Below are positions 53,165 through 63,922 of a stretch of 64,000 bases of DNA, piece after piece. Location of the stretch: positions 111,365 through 175,364 of the forward strand of contig CAJNDS010002133.1 in NCBI GenBank assembly GCA_905221605.1, read 5' to 3'. A model generated the notes under the pieces. The model was given only the letters and a program-made list of their open reading frames with translations, ran no database searches and was not told the DNA's origin. A program made the position numbers and the translations under genes. How positions within the stretch are numbered: the first letter of the stretch is position 1; each line of letters starts with the position of its first letter. Origin of the DNA: Symbiodinium natans (taxonomy: Eukaryota > Sar > Dinophyceae > Suessiales > Symbiodiniaceae).

Positions 53165-54000
53165 GATGGGGTTTAGCGTGCATGTATGACGCCATAGTCA
53201 CATGGTCCCACTTGCGGGGAATCCACCCTATTGAGTTGGGGTCCTGACGCCAGGGTTTCCCGAGGTGCCCTAGAAAGATGTTGGATTTCCACTAAGCAGA
53301 TTTAGATGTAAGGAGGAGCTGAGGAGCTTTGGAAATTCACGGTGGGTGACTGCAATGAGTCGTAGAAGAAGACAAGAGGTCGATCAACACAGGTCGGATA
53401 TTGGGAGGTTTACCTAGACTTCTGGTAGTGGGTGCCGTTCTCGGTTACTTTCGTTGTTGCATTCGTTCACGGCCAAGACTTCTCTGATTTCTGGAGCAAC
53501 AACGCCACTCGTCACTGGAGAAACATTTTTAATTATCCACAGCAAGCCATAAAACCCCCCAAAAGCCCCAAGAGGAAAGTTTGAAGAGGAACTCTGGCCC
53601 TAAGGGTTCAAGTATACAAAGAGCAGGGTTTAGGGTTTATGGTTAGGGTTTAGGGTTTCGGGCTTAGGGTTCAGGATGAGAGCAACAGACCCGAGAGCGC
53701 CTGCGCCAGTCGCCCGCTGAACTCCAGCAGCACTGGCTGAGGGAGCTTCGGAAGACGGTCGTAGGTCACAAGGCCATTGATCTCCTGGTTTCCGAGTTTA
53801 TGGTTGTTCAGGTTTAGGGTTGAGGGTTTAGGGCTGTTGAGGGTTTTACTTTATGTTTTACAAAGTTTTTGATCTTCTAATCACCTGCATAGTTGGACGA
53901 TACCACTCAGCGGGGAAACGTGCTTTTAATTTTAGGCTTGGGCTTGTTGTGGGGCCCTAAACCCTAAACATCCCTAAACCCTAAACCGAAACCCCAAACC
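53165..54000. other. Unique sequence without a supported gene
   Basis: 53280-53440 is open on the plus strand for about 47 codons (basic, M-S-R-R-R-R) between stops. Short TTTAGGG-like units at 53620-53665 and 53810-53835. Nothing is recognised. Confidence 0.4.
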
Positions 54001-55073
54001 CTAAACCCTAAACCCTAAACCGTTTTTTTTGAAACATGGGGCTTCGGGTGATGGACTCCAGACAAGGATATTGATCGAACACTGACCGTCCGCCCGAAGA
54101 TGCTGAAAAGCGTCGGACAAACAGCACTCGTAGGGTTCAGGGTTTAGGGTTTGGAGCTTGACCGTTCGCACCCAAAGGGCCACCTCATGTCTGAAACCCA
54201 AGCCCCGACTACCTACAAAAATATCATTGGGCCGGATTCTACTCTAGGATCAAGGGGTGAAGGGTTTGGGGTTGAGTGTTCTAAGTGTGTCTCAAGAGCA
54301 CGTGGTCTTTGGGGTTTCTGGCTTCCGTGGGTTCCTCTTCGATGTCGTTCCACTGGGTGTAGACCTCATGGCCCAGGAGTTCTGAATAATCTAAGGGTTT
54401 TTTTGGCACCCGCTTGGCTGGACCCAAACCCCCGCACCAGATGTGTGGCTTCTAGTTTCAGAGTTGCAACAGGCCTGGCAAATCTTCCTGCTTTAGACTG
54501 AGGGACTTCGATGATTTTCAGGAATCCTCATAATGGGGCCCGAGATCAGAAGGACAAATTTGGGAATCTACGGTGACCTTTAGCTCAAAGCGATCCTCCT
54601 GAATTTAAATGAGCTTGCTGAGTCCGAACACGGGCCTTGGCCCTGGAGACTGCTAGGGGTTCAGAATGTTGGGTTCAGGTCTTACGGGGTTTGTAGGGCT
54701 TGTAGTGTTTATAGGGCTTGGTGCTTAGGAACTATGGCCAGGCAAAGGCAGAAAAGGGTCTCCAGGAATAAGGCTTACCTGCGGCCCAAAAGCACTTACC
54801 TGCTCAAGGGACGGTGCAAGTAAATCAGTATACGGGACACTCAAAACCGTAGACACTGGACCCTAAACCCTAGACCCTAAACCCGAAATCCTAAACCCTT
54901 TTGCACCTGGACTCCTTGCTGCCAGGATCCTAAACCCTAAACCCTAAACCCCCGTCCACGGCCAAGAAGCAACAGCAGAGATCCAGTTCTCGCAAAGAAG
55001 CGCCTTGTCGGCACATATGGTGCTTCAAGGGGATGGCCCAGGCCCTCTTAAAAGGGGCATCGGGTTTAGGGTT

Positions 55074-55407
55074 TAATCCGAGAATCTGTTTAATTAATAC
55101 CCCCACATTTTAAGAAGTTTTTTTCGGCCGGAAGCCCGCCGGAAGACTACTTTCCATTAGTGTGGATTTCGTATGGGGCAAACCCACCACATTTAAAGAA
55201 AATATTTTGGGGGGGTTCAAAAATCTGTCGGCAGGCTTCTTGTTTTGCTTGCGGAGATGCGAAGCTACAGCACCTCAGGGATCTGCAGCCCATTTTTTTT
55301 AATAGAGAATCAATGCAGGGCCATGGTCCAATTATTGCGGAACCCTGCCTTCCTTATTGCGGTGGGGGGGGGGGAACCCCCCCCCAATTAAACAGATGCT
55401 CGGATTA
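55074..55407. mobile_element. Family F-like inverted-repeat element (334 bp)
   Basis: The left TAATCCGAGAATCTGTTTAA and right TTAAACAGATGCTCGGATTA are inverted copies with two mismatches. Inside are G and C runs and the motif CCATTAGTGTGGATTT, which also occurs near the ends of the other family F elements. A plus-strand frame (55160-55408) exists but is interrupted by homopolymer codons. No transposase. Confidence 0.8.
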
Positions 55408-55597
55408 GGGTTTAGGGTTTAGGGTTTACGGTTACCAAAACGGGTCACCTTCGTCATGGTTCTTTTGGGACAAGCTTCGCGAACAACTGCCCAAAAATCA
55501 GTTGCAGCTTCTGTTGGCGCTTATCAGGACGGATAATGTAGGGGGCTTAAGAATTCAAACAGGGTGTTTCTTTGGGGGGGGGGGGGGTGATTATAGT

Positions 55598-55700
55598 CCT
55601 GGTAGCCAAGTAACCACATTAAAATACGGGCACCCTCTTTGTGCTTGGTTAGAATTGAAAATGTAGGGGAACCCAGAACTGTAAACGGGCAAAAGGGTCC
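55598..55700. mobile_element. Family E element
   Basis: CTGGTAGCCAAGTAACCACA, ACGGGCACCCTC and GCTTGGTT match the left part of the complete copy at 21045. The right terminus is degenerate. A G run lies just left (55576-55588). Confidence 0.65.
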
Positions 55701-55805
55701 ACGCGAAGCAGTCAGAGTCAAAGAGAGGGAGGGGAATCGGTAATTAGAGCACCAAGAAACCGCTTTTGGCCCGCCACCGCTAAGAAACACTAAACCATAC
55801 ACATC

Positions 55806-56065
55806 CCTAAACCCTAAACCCTAAACCCTAAACCCTAAACCCTAAACCCCCCCTACGCGAAAAGGGTTTTGGGATCCCCGCCCGCCATGGCCTCGAGCCG
55901 GTGCCCGAGATCCAAGAGCTTGATGGCGAAGTCCTCGCAAGGTTGGAGCTCTAAAAACCATGCCTCACATATCCCAAGGTTTAGGGTTTAGGGTTTAGGG
56001 TTTAGGGTTCAGGGTTCAGGGTTTAGGGTTTAGGGTTTAGGGTTTAGGGTTTAGGGTTTAGGGTC
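55806..56065. repeat. Opposed telomere-like tracts
   Basis: CCCTAAA at 55806-55850, unique sequence, then TTTAGGG at 55977-56065 with two TTCAGGG variants side by side. The G-rich strands point outward. Confidence 0.95.
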
Positions 56066-56336
56066 GCGCAAACCAGTCTCAGTCTGCTGTGGGGCACTGT
56101 AGTGGTTTGAAGCTCCACCGCGTCCACTATTTGAACCTAGCATAGGGGTCGGAATAATTACTAACAGTATTCCCTTGTGGTTGCTTTATCATTATACTAT
56201 AATACCCCCCCCCCCCCAAAAAACCCTACTCTAATTATTAAGGCCCCTATATTACATGCTGCTTCCAGAAAGCCTCGCTGCACTAACCAAACAAGGCACC
56301 AAACACCTTCCAAAGCGTCGACTCCCGCACTCGCAC

Positions 56337-56409
56337 GATAGGGTTTAGGGTTTAGGGTTTAGGGTTTAGGGTTTAGGGTTTAGGGTTTAGGGTTTAGGGT
56401 TTAGGGTTT
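56337..56409. repeat. Interstitial telomere array (TTTAGGG), about 10 units
   Basis: Perfect units that run to within 10 bp of the candidate exon at 56417-56569. On that exon's strand they would be the first bases of the downstream intron. Confidence 0.97.
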
Positions 56410-56416
56410 CGGGTTT

Positions 56417-56569
56417 ACAAAACCACGTTAATTTGGACTCAGGTGTTGTGATTTGTTTCATCCGAGCCGAGCCCTTCCCCAGCAATCGCAGTGGGTCCTT
56501 CGCGTTGTAGCTCACATTCCTGGGCAAGCAAGGCTCTCTGACTCTCCGCAGGATGGCCAGATCGGACAA
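56417..56569 (-). CDS. Candidate internal exon, unknown protein (51 codons)
   Basis: The minus strand is open from near 56575 to 56417, then continues into telomere-derived codons. The peptide is protein-like and basic: L-A-I-L-R-R-V-R-E at the start, K-D-P-L-R-L-L-G-K-G in the middle, ending L-T-W-F-C. The first in-frame codon is TTG, not ATG, so an acceptor just upstream (TTTTGAGAG) is likely. No family recognised. Confidence 0.4.
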
Positions 56570-56579
56570 GGTCTCTCAA

Positions 56580-56672
56580 AAGGTCCTGAGGGAGAGTGAG
56601 GAGGATAGGGGGAGCGAGAGAGCGAGAGGGAGAGAGAGAGACAGGGAGACAAGGGGAGAGAGAGAGAGAGAG
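56580..56672. repeat. GA-rich low-complexity tract
   Basis: GAGAGGGAGAGA-type sequence, broken by GACAGGGAGACAAGG. It lies immediately upstream (minus strand) of the candidate exon, where its complement is a pyrimidine tract. Confidence 0.95.
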
Positions 56673-56899
56673 TGCGGCCTACCACTTTGACATTTAAAGA
56701 TGGTCAAGCGCAATTCCAACCCACACAGGGGAGCTTCTCTCTCGAACTACCCACAGCTAAATAGTTAATGTGCTCTCTCTTTTTCGTCTTCTTTTGAACG
56801 GCCTAAGTGAGGGGAATCCGCCCTCGCAAGGGCACGCATGCCTTCTGGTCGGGGCGACACATGAGTGTTTAGGGTTTAGGGTTTAGCTTCATGGGAGGC

Positions 56900-57520
56900 T
56901 GTGAGAGGAGTGTGCTATGGAGAATCCCCCGCGAAGTTTCTCTCGGACTCACTCTATCCCATTCTCTGTCCTTCTCCTTAATGCGCACACAACGATGGTC
57001 GCATTGATAGTTTCAACCTCATCCCTAAACCCTAATCAAGTTAGCCAAGCTGCCCATAAGCCCAGGAAGTTTCTGGAGACCACTCGTGGTCCTGAGGCCG
57101 CTTTTCGAAGCTCTGGGCCCTCAGTGTTGTAACTCAACAGTTGTCTGGGTTTGGGGGGGTAGTTTTGTAAGTGCAAGGAGCCCTTGGGGGGTAGAGGTTG
57201 GGGTGGAAGGTATGTAGGATTTCTTGGACTTAGAGGCTTAGAGGTCCACCTCATCGACCACCATTCTCATAAGCAAGAATCGGCCGGCAAGGTCACAATC
57301 TTCCAGAGGAACCCCAAAGTAAAAAAGAGGGGCAGATCCCTCAGCGTCGAAGTCTCTCTACTTCGCTTTTCAACCTGTACACAAATATGCTTGTTGTTGC
57401 TAATTCGCTTGGGTTTTTGTATCAACCTCGTAGCCTTGAGCCGAAGAACAACCCTTGAGCCAAAACGGCCCTGAACCCTGAACCTGCTCAGGTGGAGATT
57501 CCTTACTTCCATCAACAGGT
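56900..57520. other. Repeat-poor region open on both strands
   Basis: The plus strand is open at 56917-57132 and 57184-57474 (the latter with a hydrophobic I-C-L-L-L-L-I-R-L stretch). The minus strand is open at 57267-57515 from an ATG. Real exons are likely but the strand cannot be decided and no family is recognised. Confidence 0.35.
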
Positions 57521-58039
57521 GGAACCCTACACTTGAACTCCTAAACAGTAGACACGAAACCCTGAACCTGAACCCTAAACCCTAAACCCCTCAAGAAATG
57601 GAACCCTAAACCCGAAACCCAAAAACATCCCTAAACCCTAAACCCCTTTTCTAACCCAAGACTGCTGCGGCATAAACCCCCAAACCCGAAACCCCGAAAC
57701 CCCTGAACCCCTGAACCCCTGAACCCCACTGCTTCCACACCTCCACCGGGAACCCTAAGCCGCCGTACCTTACTCTTGGCCGAGGTTGGCTTTCGAGCGT
57801 TTTTTTTGTTTAGGGTTTAGGGTTTAGGGTTTCGGGTTTGTAGGGTTTGTAGGGTTTAGGGGGTAGAGTTTCCCAGGGGTTTGAGGTTCTGTTAGGGCTT
57901 TGCGGATTTCGGCTTGTTCGGCTTTTTGCCACGCGAACTGCATTTCGGGGGTTTCAGGTTTCCGGTTCTCAAGGCTTTGCGGGAGGCCAAGGATGCACCC
58001 AAGCTCAGAGAGTCGAAGCCGGGCCCGCAACCCTAAACC

Positions 58040-58182
58040 CTTCAAAGGGTTTAGGGTTTGAGGGTTTGAGGGTTTGAGGGTTTTAGGGTTTTAGGGTTTG
58101 AGGGTTTAGGGTTTAGGGTTTAGGGTTTAGGGGGTACTAATCATCCCTATTCAGGACTCTTAGTATAAGGGGGAACACCACA
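58040..58182. repeat. TTTGAGGG/TTTAGGG array ending in a family B right end
   Basis: Octamer TTTGAGGG units pass through TTTTAGGG to TTTAGGG (58040-58133). Then TACTAATCATCCCTATTCAG and CTTAGTATAAGGGGGAACA (to 58182) match the right half of family B. Confidence 0.85.
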
Positions 58183-58215
58183 CCTAGGCCCAGCACTTGC
58201 AAAAAAACAAAAAAC

Positions 58216-58249
<34 letters not shown>

Positions 58250-58260
58250 GGGGGGGGGGA

Positions 58261-58362
58261 GGGGGGTTCCGAAATTCGGGGTACCTTATTGGGGTCCTTG
58301 TTCCAAGCGAATCTTACCTGATTGGGGGGCCTATTAGGGGTCCCCGATTTTCGTAAACCCCC
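58261..58362. mobile_element. Family C element (reverse orientation)
   Basis: GGGGGGTTCCGAAATTCGGG at the left and GATTTTCGTAAACCCCC at the right, i.e. the complement of the order at 52540. It sits immediately beside a (CA)n plus G-run (58217-58260). Confidence 0.75.
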
Positions 58363-58526
58363 GAATTGAACCCTAAACCCTAAACCCTGAACCCTCCCAC
58401 ATGCCAAGGGAGTAAAGCTGCTCACCGAGGGCCAGCGCCCGTCCGGCCAGAGGCAGCGGCCAAAGCTGGAAGGTACTTTGCCTGCGAGCTGGCCCAGGCT
58501 CAGGCTCAACCTACTGCAACGGAGAC

Positions 58527-58588
58527 CTAAACCCTAAACCCTAAACCCTAAACCTTAAACCCTAAACCCTAAACCCTAAACCCTAAAG
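58527..58588. repeat. Interstitial telomere-like tract (CCCTAAA)n
   Basis: Eight to nine units, with one CCTTAAA. The sequence then reverses to TTTAGGG-like units at 58594-58605. Confidence 0.95.
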
Positions 58589-58838
58589 GGGCGTTTAGGG
58601 CGTTTTAGAACCACAGGGCGCAAACCTCAGAGCTCGTAGAGCCCTGTAAACCCATGTACAGCCCCCCACACCTTATCCTAGCCTTAGCCTGCACACGCAC
58701 CTGCAAAGGATGGCGATGGCCACGTTTACAATGCCCAAGCCACAAAAGGACATTTGTTGCTTTAGGGTTTAGGGTTTAAGGCTTAAGGTTTGGGGTTTAG
58801 GGTTGCGGGTGCCTTAAACAGACCCGGAAAGGGCCATT

Positions 58839-59093
58839 ATGGCCTGCAATGGGGCTTATGATTTCAACTTGAGAATTCAGCTATGTTCAGCTAGCCCTCT
58901 AGAGAATAAGCCCCAAAAATCGCACCCCCAAGGGTTCAGGGTAAAAGGGGTAGCTCACTTTGTGGCTAGAGTCTGGAATAAGAGTAGTGTTACTAAGCAC
59001 TCCAGCGCTAAACAAGGCTTGGTGGCCTCGGCACCCCTCGAATCTTTGGAGTTCTCGAACCTTTTCAGTTTTCAGGAACTCTCTCTAAGGGTT
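58839..59093 (+). CDS. Weak candidate exon, unknown protein
   Basis: ATG at 58839 opens a plus frame that runs into the family A element at 59094. The first 80 or so codons are protein-like (N-G-A-Y-D-F-N-L-R-I near the start), with one telomere-like insertion (G-F-R-V-K-G). The C-terminal codons of the full frame belong to the element. No family recognised. Confidence 0.25.
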
Positions 59094-59186
59094 TACGTGG
59101 AGGTTCATGTGTATTTAGTACAACTATACTCATAACCTGAGTCAGGGTACTTATAACATTACTTATAACCCATGAACCTCCAAGTA
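59094..59186. mobile_element. Family A inverted-repeat element
   Basis: TACGTGGAGGTTCATGTGTA at the left and ACCCATGAACCTCCAAGTA at the right are inverted copies. The interior AGGGTACTTATAACATTACT is shared with 36040. It is followed within about 25 bp by a family C element. Confidence 0.85.
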
Positions 59187-59203
59187 GGGTTTAGGGTTTC
59201 AGG

Positions 59204-59294
59204 CCATATGAGGGTACCTTGTTAAGGTCCTCACTATAAGGGGATCCTACTGTCCATACAAGGGGTCCCATATTTATCGTAAACCCCCATATGA
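59204..59294. mobile_element. Family C element with 8-bp flanking duplication
   Basis: CCATATGA occurs at 59204-59211 and again at 59287-59294, bracketing GGGTACCTTGTTAAGGTCC ... TATCGTAAACCC, the family C order in reverse orientation (left end shortened). The duplication is the clearest candidate target site in the window, although CATATG is itself palindromic. Confidence 0.7.
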
Positions 59295-60047
59295 CCGGCT
59301 TTCCTCAGCCAAGAGACAGCCCGTCGTACCTGGGCTCCATCATGTGACATTGTTAGTTTTAGGCTTCAGGCTTTGTATTTCTAAACCCCAAAACCCGAAA
59401 CCCTAACCCTAAACCCTAAATCCTACACCCTAAATCCTACACCCTAAATCCCAACCCTAAAACCCTAGACCCTAAGACTGCATAAATTTCAGGCCCAGGG
59501 CTGCGCAACATCTACTCCGGCTCACACCCACGAGTTCTTGCAAAGCAAGGAAGAGTAGAAGGAAGGCCGCGTATACAAAGTACCGTGACATGGCCTGGCG
59601 AAGTTTTCACGAGATTGTCCCTTAAGAGACCCTAAACCCTAAACCCTAAACCCCCAACCCTTAAACCCTACACCCTAAACCCTGATGAACCTCCAACCCT
59701 AATTCTCTCTAAGCACGTCCGAAGCCAGGAGACATTGCAGGGCCATTACTGACAAAGCCCACAACCTTTGAACCCCAAATGAGCACGCGCCATGGCACGG
59801 CGCGCTCTCGTAGTTATGTGCATCGACCAGATCGCCCGCATCCTCTCCTCCACCAAGCAAGCACACTGACGATAGACAGTACTTAGGGTTCCGGGCCTGT
59901 TACTAGAGGAGCCAGAGAGGGTTCAGGGGTTTAGGGTTTATAGGGGGGTGTCTATAAGACGGAGGCCTTTTCACCGGCAACATTAAGGGCAACAGCGTTG
60001 TCCGCTCCAGCAAAGCACCACTAACAGCTTCCAGACCACCTACACCC

Positions 60048-60161
60048 TAAACCCTAAACCCCAGACCCTAGTCCCGAAGAACCCTAAACCCTAAACCCTA
60101 AACCCTAAACCCTGAACCCTAAACCCTAAACCCTAAACCCTAAACCCTAAACCCTAAACCA
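60048..60161. repeat. Interstitial telomere-like tract (CCCTAAA)n
   Basis: Two canonical units, a 20-bp interruption, then about 12 units with one CCCTGAA. Confidence 0.95.
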
Positions 60162-60164
60162 AGC

Positions 60165-60342
60165 TTAGGACTAAGGGGTCTGCGACATGGCTCAAGTGCT
60201 CGTTCCACTCACGTTCTGCGAAAGACTTCGGGTCCAGGCTCTTCACAACAGACGCAGCCCAAAAAGGAAGCCGTGCACAATGGTGCCAAAGAAGCACTCT
60301 GCTGGCCTAGACCTTGCATTTTTCTCCCAACTTCGTTCATGA
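60165..60342. other. Coding-like segment, strand unresolved
   Basis: The plus strand has an ATG ORF of 51 codons (60187-60342; M-A-Q-V-L-V-P-L, then R/K-rich). The minus strand has a frame ending near 60165 with D-P-K-S-F-A-E-R-E-W-N, which looks equally natural and would end at a G|GTTTAGGG donor-like junction. One is probably an exon. Neither family is recognised. Confidence 0.35.
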
Positions 60343-60827
60343 GTTCTTCATGGGGAATGTGGGAATTTCGCTAGCTTGCGTTCCCCTACACGACCATTGT
60401 CGGGTTTATACAGGGAACCGGATTCCCACGTCCCCTACCGAGAACACCACTAACCTTACCGCACCACAGGTCGGGTAGATTTCGGCAGCGATTTGAAAAT
60501 ACATTCGTCGCCAAGCACTGTAGGCACTGTTGGAGGGGACAAGGGCTGCAGGCAACGATGCCCCAACCCTTAAACCCTAAACGCTATACCTGTAGGGCTT
60601 GGGAACATGAGCTCACATTGCAGGGAACCCTGAACCCTAAACCCTACAACCCTAAACCCTAAACCCAAAGTTGGCGTGTGGGGCTTGTCTTCGGTCTCCT
60701 TGGAAGAGGTCGCCCACATCGTTCCACCCACTGGCCATGTCAATCCAGCCTGGAGGCCAGAACTCCACATGGGCTTGTAGGGGCTTATGGGAACTTCATA
60801 AGGGGTACCTAATGGTGTGATTGCTCT

Positions 60828-60865
60828 ACCCCCCCCCCCCCCCAAAAAAAAAAAAAAAAAAAAAA
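60828..60865. repeat. Poly-C joined to poly-A
   Basis: C run (about 60829-60842) followed directly by A run (60844-60865). In reverse complement this is T then G. The minus-strand frame across it is poly-F/G. Confidence 0.97.
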
Positions 60866-61539
60866 CTACGTTCAAGGGTTTTGGTGTCGCACATCGTTGG
60901 TTCCCCTTGCGCGCCAAGAGTCAATCAACAGCAATACTGCTTCCCCAGGTATCTCTGCACACGCTAAAACCCTAAACCCTAGCCTAAACCCTTAAACCCT
61001 AACCCCTCAACCCCTAAACTCTAAACCCCTAAACAGTCCTTGAAACCTATCCGGATTTGGAACTTAGGATGCAGGTTAAATTTAAACCCTAAACCCTAAA
61101 CCCTAAACCCTAAACCCTAAACCCTAACCCCGCAAAGCATGGAGTCCCTTGCCAACGAAGCACGCTGCCCACCGAAGGCGCGGAGCCATCGCACCACCTG
61201 CATCGATTGAAACCTGGGAAACGAGGAGCTCAGGAGGTTTAGGGGATAGGGTTTAGGGTTTAGGGCTTTCCAAAAAAAGAACATCTTCAACACGGATTTC
61301 CGGGTTCTAGAGGAGTTTAGGGTTTGGGGTTTGGGGTTTAGGGTTTAGGGGCTGTCGTCGCTCGCTCTCGCGCACGGCAGGAGGGTTTGTTCGCTCCCGC
61401 ATAGCTGGACAAACCACTCGGGAGGGTTTTTAGGGTTTATAGGGTTCAGTTGAGATACCTTAAACCCAAAAGCCGAAGCTCTAGGCCAAACATCACTTGA
61501 AACTCGGCTATGTGCAGCCGCAACCTGCCAAGGTGGAAC

Positions 61540-61914
61540 TTAAACTATCCCTGCAGCCACTGTTCCACATGTCGAGCCTTTCAGCAGCAACTTCAACGTC
61601 GCCCAGTGAGCATGAATTCTTCTATGGGCAACATACCTGTTGACCAGAGTTCTGTTCTTTGCTTCGTTCCAAAGAGATTCAGCAGCCTTAGCCTCGTCAA
61701 GCTGTCCAGCGATCCTGATTCCATCCGTGAACCTGTAGAATCCCTTGAAGGGGGATATAGGGTATCTAACTCCCTCATTGCCTACTAGAAACTCCCTTTT
61801 TTGATTCCAGACGCTGAAGGCCAGCTGACACGATGACAATTGCATGGACTTACTTCCCAGAACCGAAATGCAACATCCAAGAACATCAGGCGATCTCAAC
61901 CTCAAGACCTGCAA
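61540..61914 (-). CDS. Weak candidate ORF, unknown protein (124 codons)
   Basis: The minus strand is open for 124 codons. The most protein-like part is the second half (Q-L-D-E-A-K-A-A-E-S-L-W-N-E-A-K and H-A-H-W-A-T-L-K-L-L). The middle (61748-61796) matches a dispersed repeat also seen at 29491-29540. The first codon is TTG. A plus-strand frame (61510-61788) overlaps. No family recognised. Confidence 0.3.
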   Translation of the reverse strand: MQVLRLRSPDVLGCCISVLGSKSMQLSSCQLAFSVWNQKREFLVGNEGVRYPISPFKGFYRFTDGIRIAGQLDEAKAAESLWNEAKNRTLVNRYVAHRRIHAHWATLKLLLKGSTCGTVAAGIV

Positions 61915-61933
61915 ATCGACGAGCCCAAGAAAC

Positions 61934-61985
61934 TCCCTAAACCCTAGACCCTAGACCCTAAACCCTAAACCCTAAACCCTAAACT
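61934..61985. repeat. Interstitial telomere-like tract (CCCTAAA)n
   Basis: Seven units, two of them CCCTAGA. 62020-62330 beyond is degenerate TTTAGGG-type sequence. Confidence 0.95.
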
Positions 61986-62511
61986 CATATGCGTTGGAAG
62001 CCTGACAGCCTACAGTCTCTTGCATGCCGAGGCTCTGCCCCCAAGCCTCATTGAAGGGCACCCAGCCTTTCTCTGTGGTCACTGTCCGGGTTTAGGGTTT
62101 AGGGTTCAGGGTTTAGGGTTTAGGGCAGTTTCAATTTCAGGTTCCGGGTTCGAGGGATTAGTGTTCAGGGTTTATAGGTTTTGGGGCGGTGTGTTTTCGC
62201 TCCTGCCCGGTGTAGGGTTTAGGGTTCCAAAAAAGTTTAAGTTCAGTTCAAGGTTCCGGGTTTGGGCCATGGCAGTAAGGTTCGGGGGACCATGAAATCC
62301 ATCATTTCATGGGGAGTTGTGCAAGTATGGCGTTTGCGTGCCTCGAATAATCAAGTTTTGGGTTTTATGGATACCCTGCTATTTACATCTGAGATATAGG
62401 TTGCAACTACCCATGAACCTGCAAGTGCTAGCTTGCGTGCGATCTGTTGGCGAAAGGCTTCAGACCTCCAGGAGCCGGAACTCCATTGCATAGCCTCAAT
62501 CCTCTGATGAT

Positions 62512-62595
62512 CCCTAAACCCTAAACCCTAAACCCTAAACCCTAAACCCTAAGCCCTAAACCCTAAACCCTAAACCCTAAACCCTAAGCCCTACC
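62512..62595. repeat. Interstitial telomere-like tract (CCCTAAA)n
   Basis: Eleven to twelve units with two CCCTAAG variants spaced about 42 bp apart. 62596-62990 beyond is unique and open on both strands, with no recognised product. Confidence 0.95.
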
Positions 62596-62999
62596 AGAAT
62601 CGCCGCCGAGGCGCACACAATGCAGCCGAAGCCTCGGAGCCAGCGTGTCAGGGACCGCAGCTCCTTTAACCAAAAAAGGTCTAGGTTCCTGGGCAAGAAA
62701 GGAATACATTGAAAGAGGGTGGACTTTATACAGGCCAGCCGCCACTCGAAGTCTTTTCGGTGAAAGCAGAATCACTGCAATAATCACTATCATGGCTACG
62801 ACAAGTAGGGTATCAACACCAACTACAGTAACTAGGGTAGCAATTCTGACGATCGGGGAAAAGAACTACCACCCAAGTCTTTCGCATCTTGCTGTCTTGC
62901 TGCATCATTCCTGCTGGGGGAGGGGGCGGCTTGTGGTTGGACCCGTGGTGGCCTTCTAAGGATCTATCTTCCTGTTCAAGGTCAGCGACTAACGTCCAC

Positions 63000-63320
63000 A
63001 ACTGGAGAACTTCTAACAAAGCCCTAAACCCTATAAACCCTAAAAACCCTAAAAACCCTATAAACCCTAAAAACCCTTTAAACACCATAAACCCTGGAAA
63101 CCCTGTGAACGCCCATGAAGCCCTAAACCCTTTTATCAGGCATCAACCTGCAGCTCTAAAACCCTAAACCCTAAACCCTAAACCTGCAGCTCTTAAACCC
63201 TAAACCCTAAACCCTAAACCCTAAACCCTAAACCTGCAGCTCTTAAACCCTAAAACCCTAAACCCTAAACCCTAAACCCTAAACCCTAAACCCTAAACCC
63301 TAAACCCTAAACCCTAAACC
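63000..63320. repeat. Telomere array with a repeated CCTGCAGCTCT insert
   Basis: Degenerate units with A or TA insertions (63018-63080) lead into CCCTAAA runs interrupted three times by CCTGCAGCTCT (63147, 63183 and 63233). The spacings are 36 and 50 bp, differing by exactly two 7-bp units. This is a higher-order repeat in which the insert was duplicated with its telomere units. Confidence 0.95.
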
Positions 63321-63443
63321 ACAAACCTCTTCAAGCCCTTGTCCTTCCAGAAGTTGTCCGCGGACTCATCTGTCCGACGGATCTCATCCAGCTGCAACGG
63401 CTCCACTTCCCCCTGCCTGCGTTCTGTGTCCGAGTGGTTGTTG

Positions 63444-63600
63444 GTAGGGTTTAGGGTTTAGGGTTTAGGGTTTAGGGTTTAGGGTTTAGGGTTTAGGGTT
63501 TAGGGTTTAGGGTTTAGGGTTTAGGGTTTAGGGTTTAGGGGTTAGGGGTTAGGGTTTCGGGTTTAGGGATTAGGGTTTAGGGTTTAACGGTTTACAGTTT
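63444..63600. repeat. Long telomere array (TTTAGGG), about 13 perfect units plus variants
   Basis: Perfect units to about 63538, then TTAGGGG and TTTCGGG variants. It faces the CCCTAAA array at 63163-63320 across about 120 bp of unique sequence. Confidence 0.97.
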
Positions 63601-63922
63601 AGGTTGTCGGGTTTAGGGTTGAGTATATACCGGTAGGGAGATCTTGTGCCATTGTACAGGATGCTTCAAGCCACCAATCTAAGAAAGCTCGATGCCTAAT
63701 CTTAAACCCTTTTGTTCAAGCAGTTTTCTAATCTTTACGGCTGGGGCGGGTCCACATCGCAGCAAGTTTGAATGTTTGCGGGGTTCTCCTAAGGGCTTCG
63801 GGCTTCAACTCAATTTGACTTTTGGGGCTTAGGGCTCCAAAAGCAAAGTCTATAAGCCCTTCTTAAGGCCTGCAAACCCCATAAGCCCCACAAAAAGCTC
63901 TGTACAGCTAGGCTGGCCAGTA

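Noticed and set aside
55524-55802. 92-codon minus-strand frame
   Set aside because: It crosses a family E element and a G run. The peptide changes character at each repeat boundary.
62813-63088. Minus-strand frame with repeated G-F-L-G-F units
   Set aside because: It is a translation of degenerate CCCTAAAA-type telomere units at 63018-63080.
63000-63320. CRISPR-like array of repeats and spacers
   Set aside because: The spacers are themselves telomere units, spacing is irregular, and the context is eukaryotic with no cas genes.
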